IMG/VR virus record: IMGVR_UViG_3300035181_001248
Span: 1 to 30,006 of that record
DNA from: a virus
DNA: 30,006 nt
Reading direction: 5' to 3' (one strand)
Shown here: one piece after another, positions 6,822 to 15,254 of the stretch
Layout: each line of letters starts with the position of its first letter
Numbering within the stretch: position 1 is the stretch's first letter
The notes under the pieces: model-generated
The model's input: only the letters and a program-made list of their open reading frames with translations
The model's database searches: none
Told to the model about the DNA's origin: nothing
Program-made: the position numbers and the translations under genes

Positions 6822-7721
6822 ATGAATAATGCTAAGACAACATCTTTAGGCGGAACAACTTCAAATAATAAATCAAGTACACCTAAAGGCTTAATTTTTC
6901 CAACGAGAACTGCAGCATTAGAACAGGAGCCATATATATGTATAACTGCAGCATATGAAAATGAAGATTCTAAAAAAGGTGATAAACGATATAAAGCTTT
7001 AGCACCTGCTTTAGAAATAAAAGGTTCTGTGGTTTTGCCTATGCCTAATCAAATACAAGATGCTCAAGAGCATATGTGGTCTACATATTCAATAACAGAC
7101 TCTGTTCAAGAATTTGCCGGAGAGGTTGGATCTGCATTGGGTGGTGTTGCTTCAAAAATTGCAGGAGCAGCGTCTACCGTTGGAGGATTGGTCGCATCTA
7201 ATGGGCTTATTAGTAAATTATCAAGACGAACAACCGGAGTTGGTATAGATCCAAACACTAGATTGGAATACACTGGAGAAGGACTAAGGGAATTTACTTT
7301 CAATTTTACATTGTTACCTGAGTCAGCTGCGGATGCAACTGCAATAAAAAATATAATTAAATTCTTTAGAGTATTTGGAACTGGTATAAAATCTCAAACA
7401 TCAGGGGATATGACTGCTAGCGTAAGTGAGGGTCTTCAAGCTATAGGAGTTAATAATATTAATGCATTTATAAAAGAGCCTCATGTGTTCATTATAAATT
7501 TTGCTAATCCTCATATTAATGATATGCTAATGCCTATAGATTGTGTATTGGTTAATTTTAGTACATCATTTTTTGAAGATGGTTATGCCGCATTTTTCAA
7601 AGATGGTATGCCAAAAAAAGTATCTATTTCTATGACATTTAAAGAGCGTTATACATTATATGCCCAGGATTGGTTAAAAACTTCTTCAGGTGTAAGTGTA
7701 GGAAAAACTGATAAAATTTAA
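6822..7721 (+). CDS. Baseplate tube-initiator/cap protein, T4 gp48/gp54-like
   Basis: In T4, gp48 and gp54 are stacked on the hub and begin the tail tube; genes 48 and 54 follow 29. This 299-residue protein follows the tape measure by 12 bases. Visible family traits are 'LREFTFNFTLLPESAADATAIKNIIKFFR' (the strand plus 'PES...A..I..II..FR' helix typical of this group), a 'HVFIINF' strand, and near the C-terminus 'AAFFKDGMPKKVSISMTFKE', as in tube-initiator proteins. Residues about 95-140 are a Gly/Ala-rich insert not expected of the core fold. Gene 48 and 54 have 364 and 320 residues in T4; which one this replaces is not decided, and the tube-fold protein at 2595-3080 may be the other. Confidence 0.7.
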   Translation: MNNAKTTSLGGTTSNNKSSTPKGLIFPTRTAALEQEPYICITAAYENEDSKKGDKRYKALAPALEIKGSVVLPMPNQIQDAQEHMWSTYSITDSVQEFAGEVGSALGGVASKIAGAASTVGGLVASNGLISKLSRRTTGVGIDPNTRLEYTGEGLREFTFNFTLLPESAADATAIKNIIKFFRVFGTGIKSQTSGDMTASVSEGLQAIGVNNINAFIKEPHVFIINFANPHINDMLMPIDCVLVNFSTSFFEDGYAAFFKDGMPKKVSISMTFKERYTLYAQDWLKTSSGVSVGKTDKI

Positions 7722-7730
7722 GGAACAAAT

Positions 7731-8555
7731 ATGAAATCTAGAATAAAATTTGATGATATTGTAACAACATCTAAATATGGAGAATTTTCCTTTAAAAATT
7801 TTACTAGAAATTTGAATTTAATTCCTGATGAGTATTTTAAAGATGATTATTATAATAAAATTTTAGTAGATGATGATTTAACTTTTGAATTATGTTCATT
7901 AGGAATATATGGAGTAACCGATTATTGGGATATCTTGATGATATACAATAAAATTAACGACCCTTTAGTATTACCTAAATCCACTTATGTAGTTTCAGAT
8001 TTGGTTGATGTTAAGTTTAATAAATGGTTAGAACGTTACTTAAGAAAAGGTAAAGACATAGACGTTCCAGATATAATGATTAAAGATAATATTTGGTACA
8101 TGTTTGTTGCTGATGAATATTCTACAAGAATAGAAAATAAAGAACTTATTACCAAACAATCTGAGTACAACAAACAAATAGACGAAAAAACTCTTAAATT
8201 AACATTGTTAGAATCAGAGTATGAATCTATAAAAGATGACGGGTCCGAATACGGTGTATTTAGAAGAAAAAATTTAAGACAAGAAATATATGATATTAGA
8301 GAAGAAATATTTAAAATTCAAGAAATAATTTTAGATTTAGTAGAAGATGGCATTGAACCTAAAGGAACATGGGTTCCTATTAAACAAAAAGATGCTGAAA
8401 AATTAATTAATAAAAATACTTCAACAATGGTTAAGAATGTTTATGATAAAATGATGAATGATGAATTGATTAAAAATGAACAATATAGATACATTAAATA
8501 TCCTAAAAGAGAATATTTAGCAAAAATTCTAGATTTCATAAACAAAGGACTTTAA
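7731..8555 (+). CDS. Baseplate wedge protein, probably gp53-like
   Basis: The N-terminal 100 residues carry 'LTFELCSLGIYGVTDYWDILMIYNKINDPLVLPKST', the pattern 'Y-G-x-x-x-Y/W-x-x-x-L-x-x-x-N-x-I-x-D-P' of T4 gp53 and LysM-like wedge proteins that clamp the wedges to the hub. Residues about 140-205 are a charged coiled coil (KQIDEKTLKLTLLESEYES and onward) that T4 gp53 (196 residues) lacks, which explains the 274-residue length. ATG 7731 has AAGGAA upstream. The stop overlaps the next start by one base (TAATG), so the hub gene is coupled to it. Family call is by pattern; other wedge-linked roles are possible. Confidence 0.55.
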   Translation: MKSRIKFDDIVTTSKYGEFSFKNFTRNLNLIPDEYFKDDYYNKILVDDDLTFELCSLGIYGVTDYWDILMIYNKINDPLVLPKSTYVVSDLVDVKFNKWLERYLRKGKDIDVPDIMIKDNIWYMFVADEYSTRIENKELITKQSEYNKQIDEKTLKLTLLESEYESIKDDGSEYGVFRRKNLRQEIYDIREEIFKIQEIILDLVEDGIEPKGTWVPIKQKDAEKLINKNTSTMVKNVYDKMMNDELIKNEQYRYIKYPKREYLAKILDFINKGL

Positions 8556-9763
8556 TGAAAGCGAGCCCATTATCTGAATTATTCATAAAAGAATGTGAAT
8601 TCTTTTTTAAAAACAAAGCTGGTGAAAAATATTTTGTAGAACCAAGTTGGATAGATATGTTTGTTATTCATTGGGATCTTTTAAAGATGAATGGACTTGT
8701 GGGTAGCACATTATCTTTTCAGGATTATCTATCATTTCATGAAACAATGCCTATAGAACCTGGAGTTACTTTTGAAGTTAATTTAGTAGATACACAAAAA
8801 AATAAATTTAAATATATTTTCATAGTCACTGATTTTAATGTAGAAACTGTAAAAAGAGATAGAAAACGCATTACCGCAGCTATGATGGATCCATACTCTT
8901 ATAAGATGTCTCAGATATTTGATAGCAAGGGTTATTCATTAAAAAGAACTGATGAAATATGGAATGCGATAAAAACAGACCCGGATTATAAATTAGATAA
9001 GCCAGTCAATGGACATCATGAGTTTATAAATTCTACTAAAGATTGGGAGATACCTACAGATTTTTGTAAGACTTATAGTTATATATTAAATGGGAAAAAA
9101 TCATTATTCAGAAATTTAAAAGATAAATATTATGAAGAAGGTTTGCTTTGTTTCACTGATAGAAAAAATAGACAATTAACATTTTTAAAAGAAATCTTTA
9201 AAGATAAAGAACCTAGATCAGATATATATCATGTAGTAGCTCCAAATGATAATTATTATTATAAAATTGATGAGGTACATAAGTTACCGCCAGAGATAAT
9301 AGATCTACAAGATGACACTTTGAAAAAAGAATGGTTTTCACAATTTTATGCATTTCCCCAAAGAGTGGATATAGATCTTCCAGAATATGAAAAAAATTTT
9401 GGATACAAAAAGAAAATTAATAAACCGTATGATTATCATGCTAAAATTGGTGAAAACGATACTAGGTTAAATGATGTATCTCCTGAAGGTAGAATAATTC
9501 ACACATATTTATCTAAAGTTGTACAACGGCATAAAATTAAAATTATGATTTATGGTGACTTTACTTTGGAAATAGGTACTTTATTGGAAACTTGTGTTTA
9601 TTCAACGGGTGGAAGAACTGATGAAGTTGATGAAGAAATGTCTGGAGTGTGGTTGGTAATTGGAATACAAGATGTGATTCAACCTCCTTCTTTTTATCAA
9701 ATAGTTACTTTAGCTAGACCTAGAATAATGAAAACAGATACTGCGCCTGTAAAACCTAAATAA
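8555..9763 (+). CDS. 27: Baseplate hub protein, T4 gp27-like
   Basis: gp27 makes the trimeric hub ring that adapts the three-fold spike to the six-fold tube. At 402 residues this is close to T4 gp27 (391). Diagnostic segments are 'HHEFINSTKDWEIPTDFC', 'KKSLFRNLKDKYYEEGLLCFTDR', and near the C-terminus 'KIMIYGDFTLEIGTLLETCVYSTGG' followed by 'MSGVWLVIGIQDVI', the order seen in hub proteins related to VgrG and gpD. It is translationally coupled to the upstream gene and is followed by the gp5-type spike, its structural partner. The start has no separate Shine-Dalgarno site, which fits coupling. Confidence 0.78.
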   Translation: MKASPLSELFIKECEFFFKNKAGEKYFVEPSWIDMFVIHWDLLKMNGLVGSTLSFQDYLSFHETMPIEPGVTFEVNLVDTQKNKFKYIFIVTDFNVETVKRDRKRITAAMMDPYSYKMSQIFDSKGYSLKRTDEIWNAIKTDPDYKLDKPVNGHHEFINSTKDWEIPTDFCKTYSYILNGKKSLFRNLKDKYYEEGLLCFTDRKNRQLTFLKEIFKDKEPRSDIYHVVAPNDNYYYKIDEVHKLPPEIIDLQDDTLKKEWFSQFYAFPQRVDIDLPEYEKNFGYKKKINKPYDYHAKIGENDTRLNDVSPEGRIIHTYLSKVVQRHKIKIMIYGDFTLEIGTLLETCVYSTGGRTDEVDEEMSGVWLVIGIQDVIQPPSFYQIVTLARPRIMKTDTAPVKPK

Positions 9764-9784
9764 ATATTAAAAAAGGAGTATATA

Positions 9785-10762
9785 ATGGATGACTTTCAAA
9801 GATTAAAAGATACTGTCAATCCTAATTATATATTTTACAGAGCATTAGTAGAAGATAATAAAGATCCTGAATTATTGAATAGATGTAAGATTAGAATAGT
9901 AAGCATTCACACTGAAGATAAGAAAAAATTACCTACAGAGGCTCTCCCATGGGCTGAATTAGCATTTCCTACAACTAGGGGAGACCAAAGCATTCCTTTA
10001 CCTGGAGATTGGGTCTGGTGTTTCTTTGATAGAGATGATGAAAATCGTCCCATAATTTTTGCAAGAATTCCGTTTTTAAACCAAGGAAAACCAGATTTAT
10101 CTAAAGGTTTTAGTGACCCATCAGGTGTATATCCTAAAGAACAAGATTATAATCAATTAAGCACTCATAGATGTTCTAGAGTTCAAGAGTTAGATAAAAC
10201 ACCGCATAAGATAATAAATGATTCTTTAACTGAATGTGATGAATCTGGAGCAGCTTGTGGAACAAGCGTTTCCTTTTATTTTAAAGAGAAACCTTCAAAA
10301 AATGATGCATCAAAATATCCAGATGTTGCCGTTCAGGAAACTTCAGCTGGTCATGTTTTTGAAATAGATGATACTGCAGGAAATAATAGAATACGTGTTT
10401 TTCATTCATCTCACACATATTATGAGATAGAAAATACGGGAACTTTAACGTTAAAAACTGTAAAAAACTTTGAAAGATTCGTAGAAGCTGATGATTATGA
10501 AAATATTAAAGGCAATAAATTAAAAAGAGTTGTGGGTAATGAAAAAACTGGTATTGATGGAAATCGTGAAACCTTAGTAAAAGGTAATGTGGAACAAGCT
10601 ATTGTTGGTAATCAAACCGAAGGAATTTCTGGTAACGTTACTAGAAAAGTTTGTGGAAAAGAAGATGTTAATATTTCAGGCGGATTTAATATGAACGCTA
10701 ACCCAAAAGCAAAAATTCATGCAAGTGCTGTTTTTATAGACAGCTATGTCTATTTAGGATAA
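9785..10762 (+). CDS. 5: Central spike protein, T4 gp5/VgrG-like, without lysozyme domain
   Basis: The N-terminal 125 residues form a gp5-type OB domain ('ALVEDNKDPELLNRCKIRIV', 'WAELAFPTTRGDQSIPLPGDWVWCFFD'). The C-terminal part, about residues 215-305, is a run of short repeats (GNKLKRVVGNEKTGIDGN, then 'VKGN', 'IVGN', 'ISGN') that fits the triangular beta-helix of the membrane-piercing needle. T4 gp5 has 575 residues with a lysozyme domain between these parts; here only about 90 residues lie between, with no recognisable lysozyme motif. It follows the hub gene and precedes, by two genes, the PAAR tip that would cap it. Confidence 0.82.
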   Translation: MDDFQRLKDTVNPNYIFYRALVEDNKDPELLNRCKIRIVSIHTEDKKKLPTEALPWAELAFPTTRGDQSIPLPGDWVWCFFDRDDENRPIIFARIPFLNQGKPDLSKGFSDPSGVYPKEQDYNQLSTHRCSRVQELDKTPHKIINDSLTECDESGAACGTSVSFYFKEKPSKNDASKYPDVAVQETSAGHVFEIDDTAGNNRIRVFHSSHTYYEIENTGTLTLKTVKNFERFVEADDYENIKGNKLKRVVGNEKTGIDGNRETLVKGNVEQAIVGNQTEGISGNVTRKVCGKEDVNISGGFNMNANPKAKIHASAVFIDSYVYLG

Positions 10763-10771
10763 AGGAACACA

Positions 10772-13700
10772 ATGGCTACAGCTAAAATGATAACTACCAT
10801 AACTGAAAAGATCTCTACTTCTGGTCCGGGAACTCCTCAGTTAGATGCACTTAATGGTATATTAAGAACAGCAAAAACTAGTTGTATAAGTCAAACTGGA
10901 TTTTTAACTGAGGCACTTAGTCAGTATAATCAAATAAGAAGCTTATTAAATTCAGCATCTTGTACCGTACATTGGAGTACTTTTGATTTTGCAGGAAGAA
11001 TAGCTATGGGTGACTTCATGGATGATTCCATGACAGAATTACTTGGAACTAATCCTTCAGCAGCGTTAACAAAAGCAAACAATTTAATAAATTCTGCATG
11101 TTCTATGATAAATGGTCTTATGAATTTTGTAAACATGATGAAAAATTTCATGCTTCAGATATATTCACTTTTAGACTTTCTTAAAGGAATAGGAGATTTT
11201 GATATTGATTGTAATTTTGGCGATCTAGTTACATTATTATCTCAAACACCTAATTTTTCACCTTCAACATCGTTTCCGTCTTATATGGAAGGTCATTTAA
11301 GAAAAACCGAAAGAATAATCGGAAAAATGTACGGAAATAAATCTAATGGCACTAGAAATATAAAAGCTTTAAATGAAGTTCAATTGACTAGATATCCGAC
11401 AGAAAATATATCTTTAGCAGATATTTTGAAGTATAGTAAAGTGAATATTGATAGTGCGGAATATGACCCAGATTTTGGTTATATGTATGACGCTGGTGTT
11501 AGATATGACCAAGAATTGGTAGATATGCAATCTAGACTAGTAAATGCTTTAGTTGCTGAAGCTGGAGATATTGGAACTTCAGAATTACAAACTCAAGGTT
11601 TTTGTTCTATTTCAGGAAATGATACTAAAGAAGCGTGTTTAGCTGCTGGTGGTATTTGGACATTAAATGATGATATATCAAAAACAGTAAAAAAAGTTCC
11701 TAGAACATGGTATGTAGAATCTGATATAGATTTTATGAATTTAGATATTCTAGCTGGTGATAATGTAGAAGATAAAAGAAATGGAACATTATATATAAAA
11801 ACACATGAAATAATTCCAGAATTGTTTTCTGATGTAATGATTCAAGGTTGGGCAAATCATGTAGCCCCATTCAATTTCATTTTAGATAATAAAAGCAAAA
11901 AGGGTGATAATTCATTCATAACTCTTCAAGATATTCCAAATCTAGAAAAAATATTGATTAGAGCTAAAACTGACTATGATAATTCAATTTATAAAAAGAC
12001 TATAACAATAGCTAAATATACTGATTCATTATCTAGATTAGCTGAGACGGGAGAAACCCCATCAGTAATACAAGATTATTTAACTTTTATGAATTCATAT
12101 GACTTAAGAACTGTAAATTTATACACATTATATGAGATTTTGGATAATAATCCAAACAAAATTGGTAGATTAAAATGGATTATTGAAGCTGGTAAAGACG
12201 CTATTGCTAATAAAACAAATAGCTTCACTAAAAATGATGGTATAAATGGGAATATAACTCTTACTTTTCCATTATCATCATATGATTATGAAAATATAAA
12301 GAACAATGACATAAACAATAGCAATGAATTTATAAGCACAGATATTTCAAAAATTAATTCATTTAATTATCATATAAAACAATTTTATGATGAATTCAAA
12401 AACTTTGATGAATTTATTACTAACTTAACCGAAAAGATTACGGAAATGGATTCAAAATATAATGATTTCATTATAAAAAATTCATTATCAGATGCTTTAT
12501 ATTACGGAACCAAAAAATCTTATGATTACCCAGGTAAAAATATAATTAGAATAGGGGACGGCAAAGTTTATTTAGCTTTTTCTAATCCACACATTCAAAT
12601 AACAAACGAAGTTTCCGAAAATCCTTCTTTGAATTTATTTCATGGCGATGTTTGGCAAGATAGTACTACACATAAAGTTTACATGTATTTGAGATTACTG
12701 GGTAGCACTTCATCTACATTCACTTATGAATGGAAAGAGATTGGAAGTACTGTTCAAATTTTTAGGGATTTAAATGAAGATCCCATAAATGTAACTTTAA
12801 CATTAGATGCTTCGGTTTTTTCTAATATTGATAACAAAACAAATACATACTCATCTAATGATGGAATAGACCCAGCTGCTACTTGGAATGAGTATCAATC
12901 ATGGACTAATATTGGAGATATTTGGTTAGATTCTAGTGATTCTGCTTTAGGTATTAGACAAAAAGTATATTCATATAATGGAACTAATTTCGTTTGGACT
13001 CCTTTGTTATCAAATAACCCTCCTATTATTGCTCCAGTAGTAATAAATACAGCTGAAGATACTGCAATTACTGGAAATATGTTGAATGGTGTTTTTGATA
13101 TTGATGGTGATAGTTTCTATCTAGATAGCATCAAAATAAATGGAACAGAAATTTCTACGAACCCTAATTTAGCTAGTGTTGATGTTCATATATCTGGATT
13201 TGGTTTGTTAAAATTGATTGGAAATAAAGGTGATTATTATTTTTATCCAGATCAAAATGTAAATGGTTCATTTAGTTTCAGTTATAAAGTAATTGATTCT
13301 AAAGGAGCATCTAGCGTTTCGTTATGGACTATATATATCACTCCCGTCAATGATAGACCTGTTATATCAGGGCCAATCAATGTGGTTTATAGCGCAGATG
13401 TGTTGACTACTCAATCTATAAATTTATTGCAAAATGCTTCAGATCCAGAAAATGATGAATTGTTTGTATCAGATATAGAATGTTTGACTGATAATGATAA
13501 AGCTGGTCAGTCTGGTATTGAAAAATATTTTACAACATCTAATATATTGAATGTGCTGCCATCATATTATAAAGATATATTAAAAAGATCTGAAACAGAA
13601 ATTATAAATTATACTTATTCAATAACAGATGGTTATTCACCTAAAGCGTTCACTGGATTGACTATTTCAATAACTGGTATCAATCACGCTCCAGTTTTAA

Positions 13701-14305
13701 ATGAGGTTATTAAAAATTATAATTTCTTTGCAGATGTTAATTCCACTGATATTTTATTATCAGATTTAGCTACAGATTTTGATGGAGATATTTTAAATAT
13801 TTCAGATTACGTGAAATTTACAGATCCGAAAAATTCATTATCTGCAAACGTTACAAAGTTTGTGATAAATCCATCCAAATATTATAATGTTTTGAAAAGA
13901 GGTGAAGTTCAAAATATATCAGCTAATTATAAAGCTAATGATTTGAATGGTGGGTTTTCAGATTTAGGAACATTGAATTTTAAAATAACTGGAGTTAATC
14001 ACGCCCCAGAAATAACACAAGATTATGGGGTTAGTTTTATAAAAACTGATGCATCTTCCAATATAGATATGCTAAAATATGCTATTGATTTTGACGATGA
14101 TGTATTACTTGTAGAACCAAATAGTATCTCAATAACTGGAGACGATGCTGGGATAGCTATTAATAATAACATAATTACAGTAACACCATCTTCGTATTCG
14201 ACAATAACAAATCCTGAGATCATAACAATATTTTTCAAAGTTAAAGATGAAATGAATGTAGAATCTAATCTAGGAAAAATTATTATAACTATAAATCCTC
14301 AATAA
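10772..14305 (+). CDS. Large baseplate protein with C-terminal cadherin-like repeats
   Basis: I recognise domains but not the whole protein (1177 residues). About residues 1-160 are helical with hydrophobic methionine-rich segments ('MINGLMNFVNMMKNFMLQIYSLLDFL'); about 275-295 is a cysteine motif, 'CSISGNDTKEACLAAGGIW', seen in baseplate proteins of other large phages. Residues about 748-1177 hold four tandem units of roughly 105-112 residues, each opening with a P-I or H-A-P phrase (APVVINTAED, DRPVISGPIN, HAPVLNEV, HAPEITQD) and carrying an acidic loop (DIDGDSF, DPENDEL, DFDGDIL, DFDDDVL) as in calcium-binding cadherin/VCBS-like domains. Lying between the spike and the PAAR tip, it is probably a baseplate-attached component with adhesive arms. 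Such repeats bind sugars or surfaces in other systems. Confidence 0.65.
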   Translation: MATAKMITTITEKISTSGPGTPQLDALNGILRTAKTSCISQTGFLTEALSQYNQIRSLLNSASCTVHWSTFDFAGRIAMGDFMDDSMTELLGTNPSAALTKANNLINSACSMINGLMNFVNMMKNFMLQIYSLLDFLKGIGDFDIDCNFGDLVTLLSQTPNFSPSTSFPSYMEGHLRKTERIIGKMYGNKSNGTRNIKALNEVQLTRYPTENISLADILKYSKVNIDSAEYDPDFGYMYDAGVRYDQELVDMQSRLVNALVAEAGDIGTSELQTQGFCSISGNDTKEACLAAGGIWTLNDDISKTVKKVPRTWYVESDIDFMNLDILAGDNVEDKRNGTLYIKTHEIIPELFSDVMIQGWANHVAPFNFILDNKSKKGDNSFITLQDIPNLEKILIRAKTDYDNSIYKKTITIAKYTDSLSRLAETGETPSVIQDYLTFMNSYDLRTVNLYTLYEILDNNPNKIGRLKWIIEAGKDAIANKTNSFTKNDGINGNITLTFPLSSYDYENIKNNDINNSNEFISTDISKINSFNYHIKQFYDEFKNFDEFITNLTEKITEMDSKYNDFIIKNSLSDALYYGTKKSYDYPGKNIIRIGDGKVYLAFSNPHIQITNEVSENPSLNLFHGDVWQDSTTHKVYMYLRLLGSTSSTFTYEWKEIGSTVQIFRDLNEDPINVTLTLDASVFSNIDNKTNTYSSNDGIDPAATWNEYQSWTNIGDIWLDSSDSALGIRQKVYSYNGTNFVWTPLLSNNPPIIAPVVINTAEDTAITGNMLNGVFDIDGDSFYLDSIKINGTEISTNPNLASVDVHISGFGLLKLIGNKGDYYFYPDQNVNGSFSFSYKVIDSKGASSVSLWTIYITPVNDRPVISGPINVVYSADVLTTQSINLLQNASDPENDELFVSDIECLTDNDKAGQSGIEKYFTTSNILNVLPSYYKDILKRSETEIINYTYSITDGYSPKAFTGLTISITGINHAPVLNEVIKNYNFFADVNSTDILLSDLATDFDGDILNISDYVKFTDPKNSLSANVTKFVINPSKYYNVLKRGEVQNISANYKANDLNGGFSDLGTLNFKITGVNHAPEITQDYGVSFIKTDASSNIDMLKYAIDFDDDVLLVEPNSISITGDDAGIAINNNIITVTPSSYSTITNPEIITIFFKVKDEMNVESNLGKIIITINPQ

Positions 14306-14326
14306 ATATTTTAAAAGGATAACATT

Positions 14327-14605
14327 ATGCCACCAGTATCTAGACAGGGTGATACTTGTAATCATCCTTGTTGGTCATCTCATGTAATTCAAATGGGGTC
14401 CAACAATGTTTTTACTAATAACATTCCTACAGCTAGGCTTCAAGATCCGGTAACTACTCATTGTTGTGTTACTTGTCATTCTGGAACATTTTGTAAAGGA
14501 TCTAACAAAGTGTTTGTTAATGGAAAACCATGTATTAGAATAGGGGATTCTGTGGATTGTGGATCTATGTCTGCTATGGGGTCATCTAATGTATTTGCTA
14601 ACTAA
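14327..14605 (+). CDS. 5.4: PAAR-domain spike tip, T4 gp5.4-like
   Basis: PAAR proteins make the sharp metal-stabilised cone on the gp5/VgrG needle. The 92 residues match in size (T4 gp5.4 is 97) and pattern: 'MPPVSRQGDTCNH' at the N-terminus, 'GSNNVFTNNIPTARLQDPVTTHCC', 'GSNKVFVNGKPCIRIGDSVDCGS', and the closing 'GSSNVFAN'. Three G-S-x-x-V-F turns mark the three-fold strand units. It is unusually rich in cysteine and histidine, including CNHPC, HCC, and CxxH, more than the few ligands needed for the tip metal, so additional disulfides or metal binding are possible. It lies close to the spike gene in the same operon. Confidence 0.92.
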   Translation: MPPVSRQGDTCNHPCWSSHVIQMGSNNVFTNNIPTARLQDPVTTHCCVTCHSGTFCKGSNKVFVNGKPCIRIGDSVDCGSMSAMGSSNVFAN

Positions 14606-14614
14606 AGGACTATA

Positions 14615-14863
14615 ATGAATGAAGAATTTTCTTTAAAAGCGACATCTCTACCTGATTTACCTAAAGGAAATCTTAGTATTTTATCTTTAGAGGAGAAGAT
14701 AGATAAAGTATTATCTATATTTGAATCTATAGATGAAGTTGATGGTTATACCGTGGTTAAGTTTAAATCTAAAATAATTTTAGGTTCTGATAAAGAATTA
14801 GGGTTAGTTTCTGGAACTAATGTGGTTATAAAAACTATTGATGGCGGAATCTTTCTTAATTGA
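14615..14863 (+). CDS. Hypothetical small baseplate-operon protein, 82 aa
   Basis: I do not recognise this protein. It lies between the PAAR tip and gp25, with ATG 14615 after AAAGGAC. Residues 1-40 are acidic and helical ('LSLEEKIDKVLSIFESIDEVDG'), residues 45-82 look like three short beta strands ('YTVVKFKSKIILGSDKELGLV', 'NVVIKTIDGGIFLN'). There are no cysteines, signal peptide or membrane segment. Its fixed place among baseplate genes suggests a small baseplate part or an assembly helper. Confidence 0.65.
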   Translation: MNEEFSLKATSLPDLPKGNLSILSLEEKIDKVLSIFESIDEVDGYTVVKFKSKIILGSDKELGLVSGTNVVIKTIDGGIFLN

Positions 14864-14891
14864 ATAAATAATTAAAAAGATGGAGTTGTTA

Positions 14892-15254
14892 ATGAAATAT
14901 TCTGATATATCTCCGGATTTCGTGACTCATTCTATAATTGACAAAGATAGTATAAGAAATTCTATAAAAAATCTAATATTGATAAAGAAAAATACTTTGA
15001 TGGGTAATGTCTTGTTAGGTTCTAGAGTTACTGGCTATTTGTTCAAAAATATGAATCTAGCAGATCAAATAAATTTAGAATTGGAAATAAAAACAGTTTT
15101 AAAAAATCACGAACCGAGAATAAAAGTAGATTCAGTGTCCATAATATTAACAGATAATAATGAATTATTTTGTAATATTTTTTATACAATTTTAGAAAGT
15201 TTTGAAGAAACCCAAGATTCCGTTAGAATCTTGTTAGAAAAAGGAGTTTATTAA
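14892..15254 (+). CDS. 25: Baseplate wedge protein, T4 gp25-like
   Basis: gp25 is a small wedge protein of the core bundle and sheath-initiating end (GPW/gp25 family). The N-terminal 'MKYSDISPDF' aligns with T4 'LYSDIDPEM'; then come 'RNSIKNLILIKKNTLMGNVLLGSRVTGYLF' and the hallmark 'HEPRIKVDSVSI' (T4 'YEPRIDKLAVNV'). Start ATG 14892 is preferred to the in-frame ATG 14880: GGAG at 14882-14885 is spaced 6 bases before it, and the N-terminus then matches the family. Length is 120 residues (T4: 132). The stop overlaps the gp6 start by one base. Confidence 0.88.
   Translation: MKYSDISPDFVTHSIIDKDSIRNSIKNLILIKKNTLMGNVLLGSRVTGYLFKNMNLADQINLELEIKTVLKNHEPRIKVDSVSIILTDNNELFCNIFYTILESFEETQDSVRILLEKGVY

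Noticed and set aside
14880-14891. Upstream ATG for gp25 at 14880
   Set aside because: The ATG at 14892 has a well-spaced GGAG and gives the family-like N-terminus; the four extra residues are unsupported.
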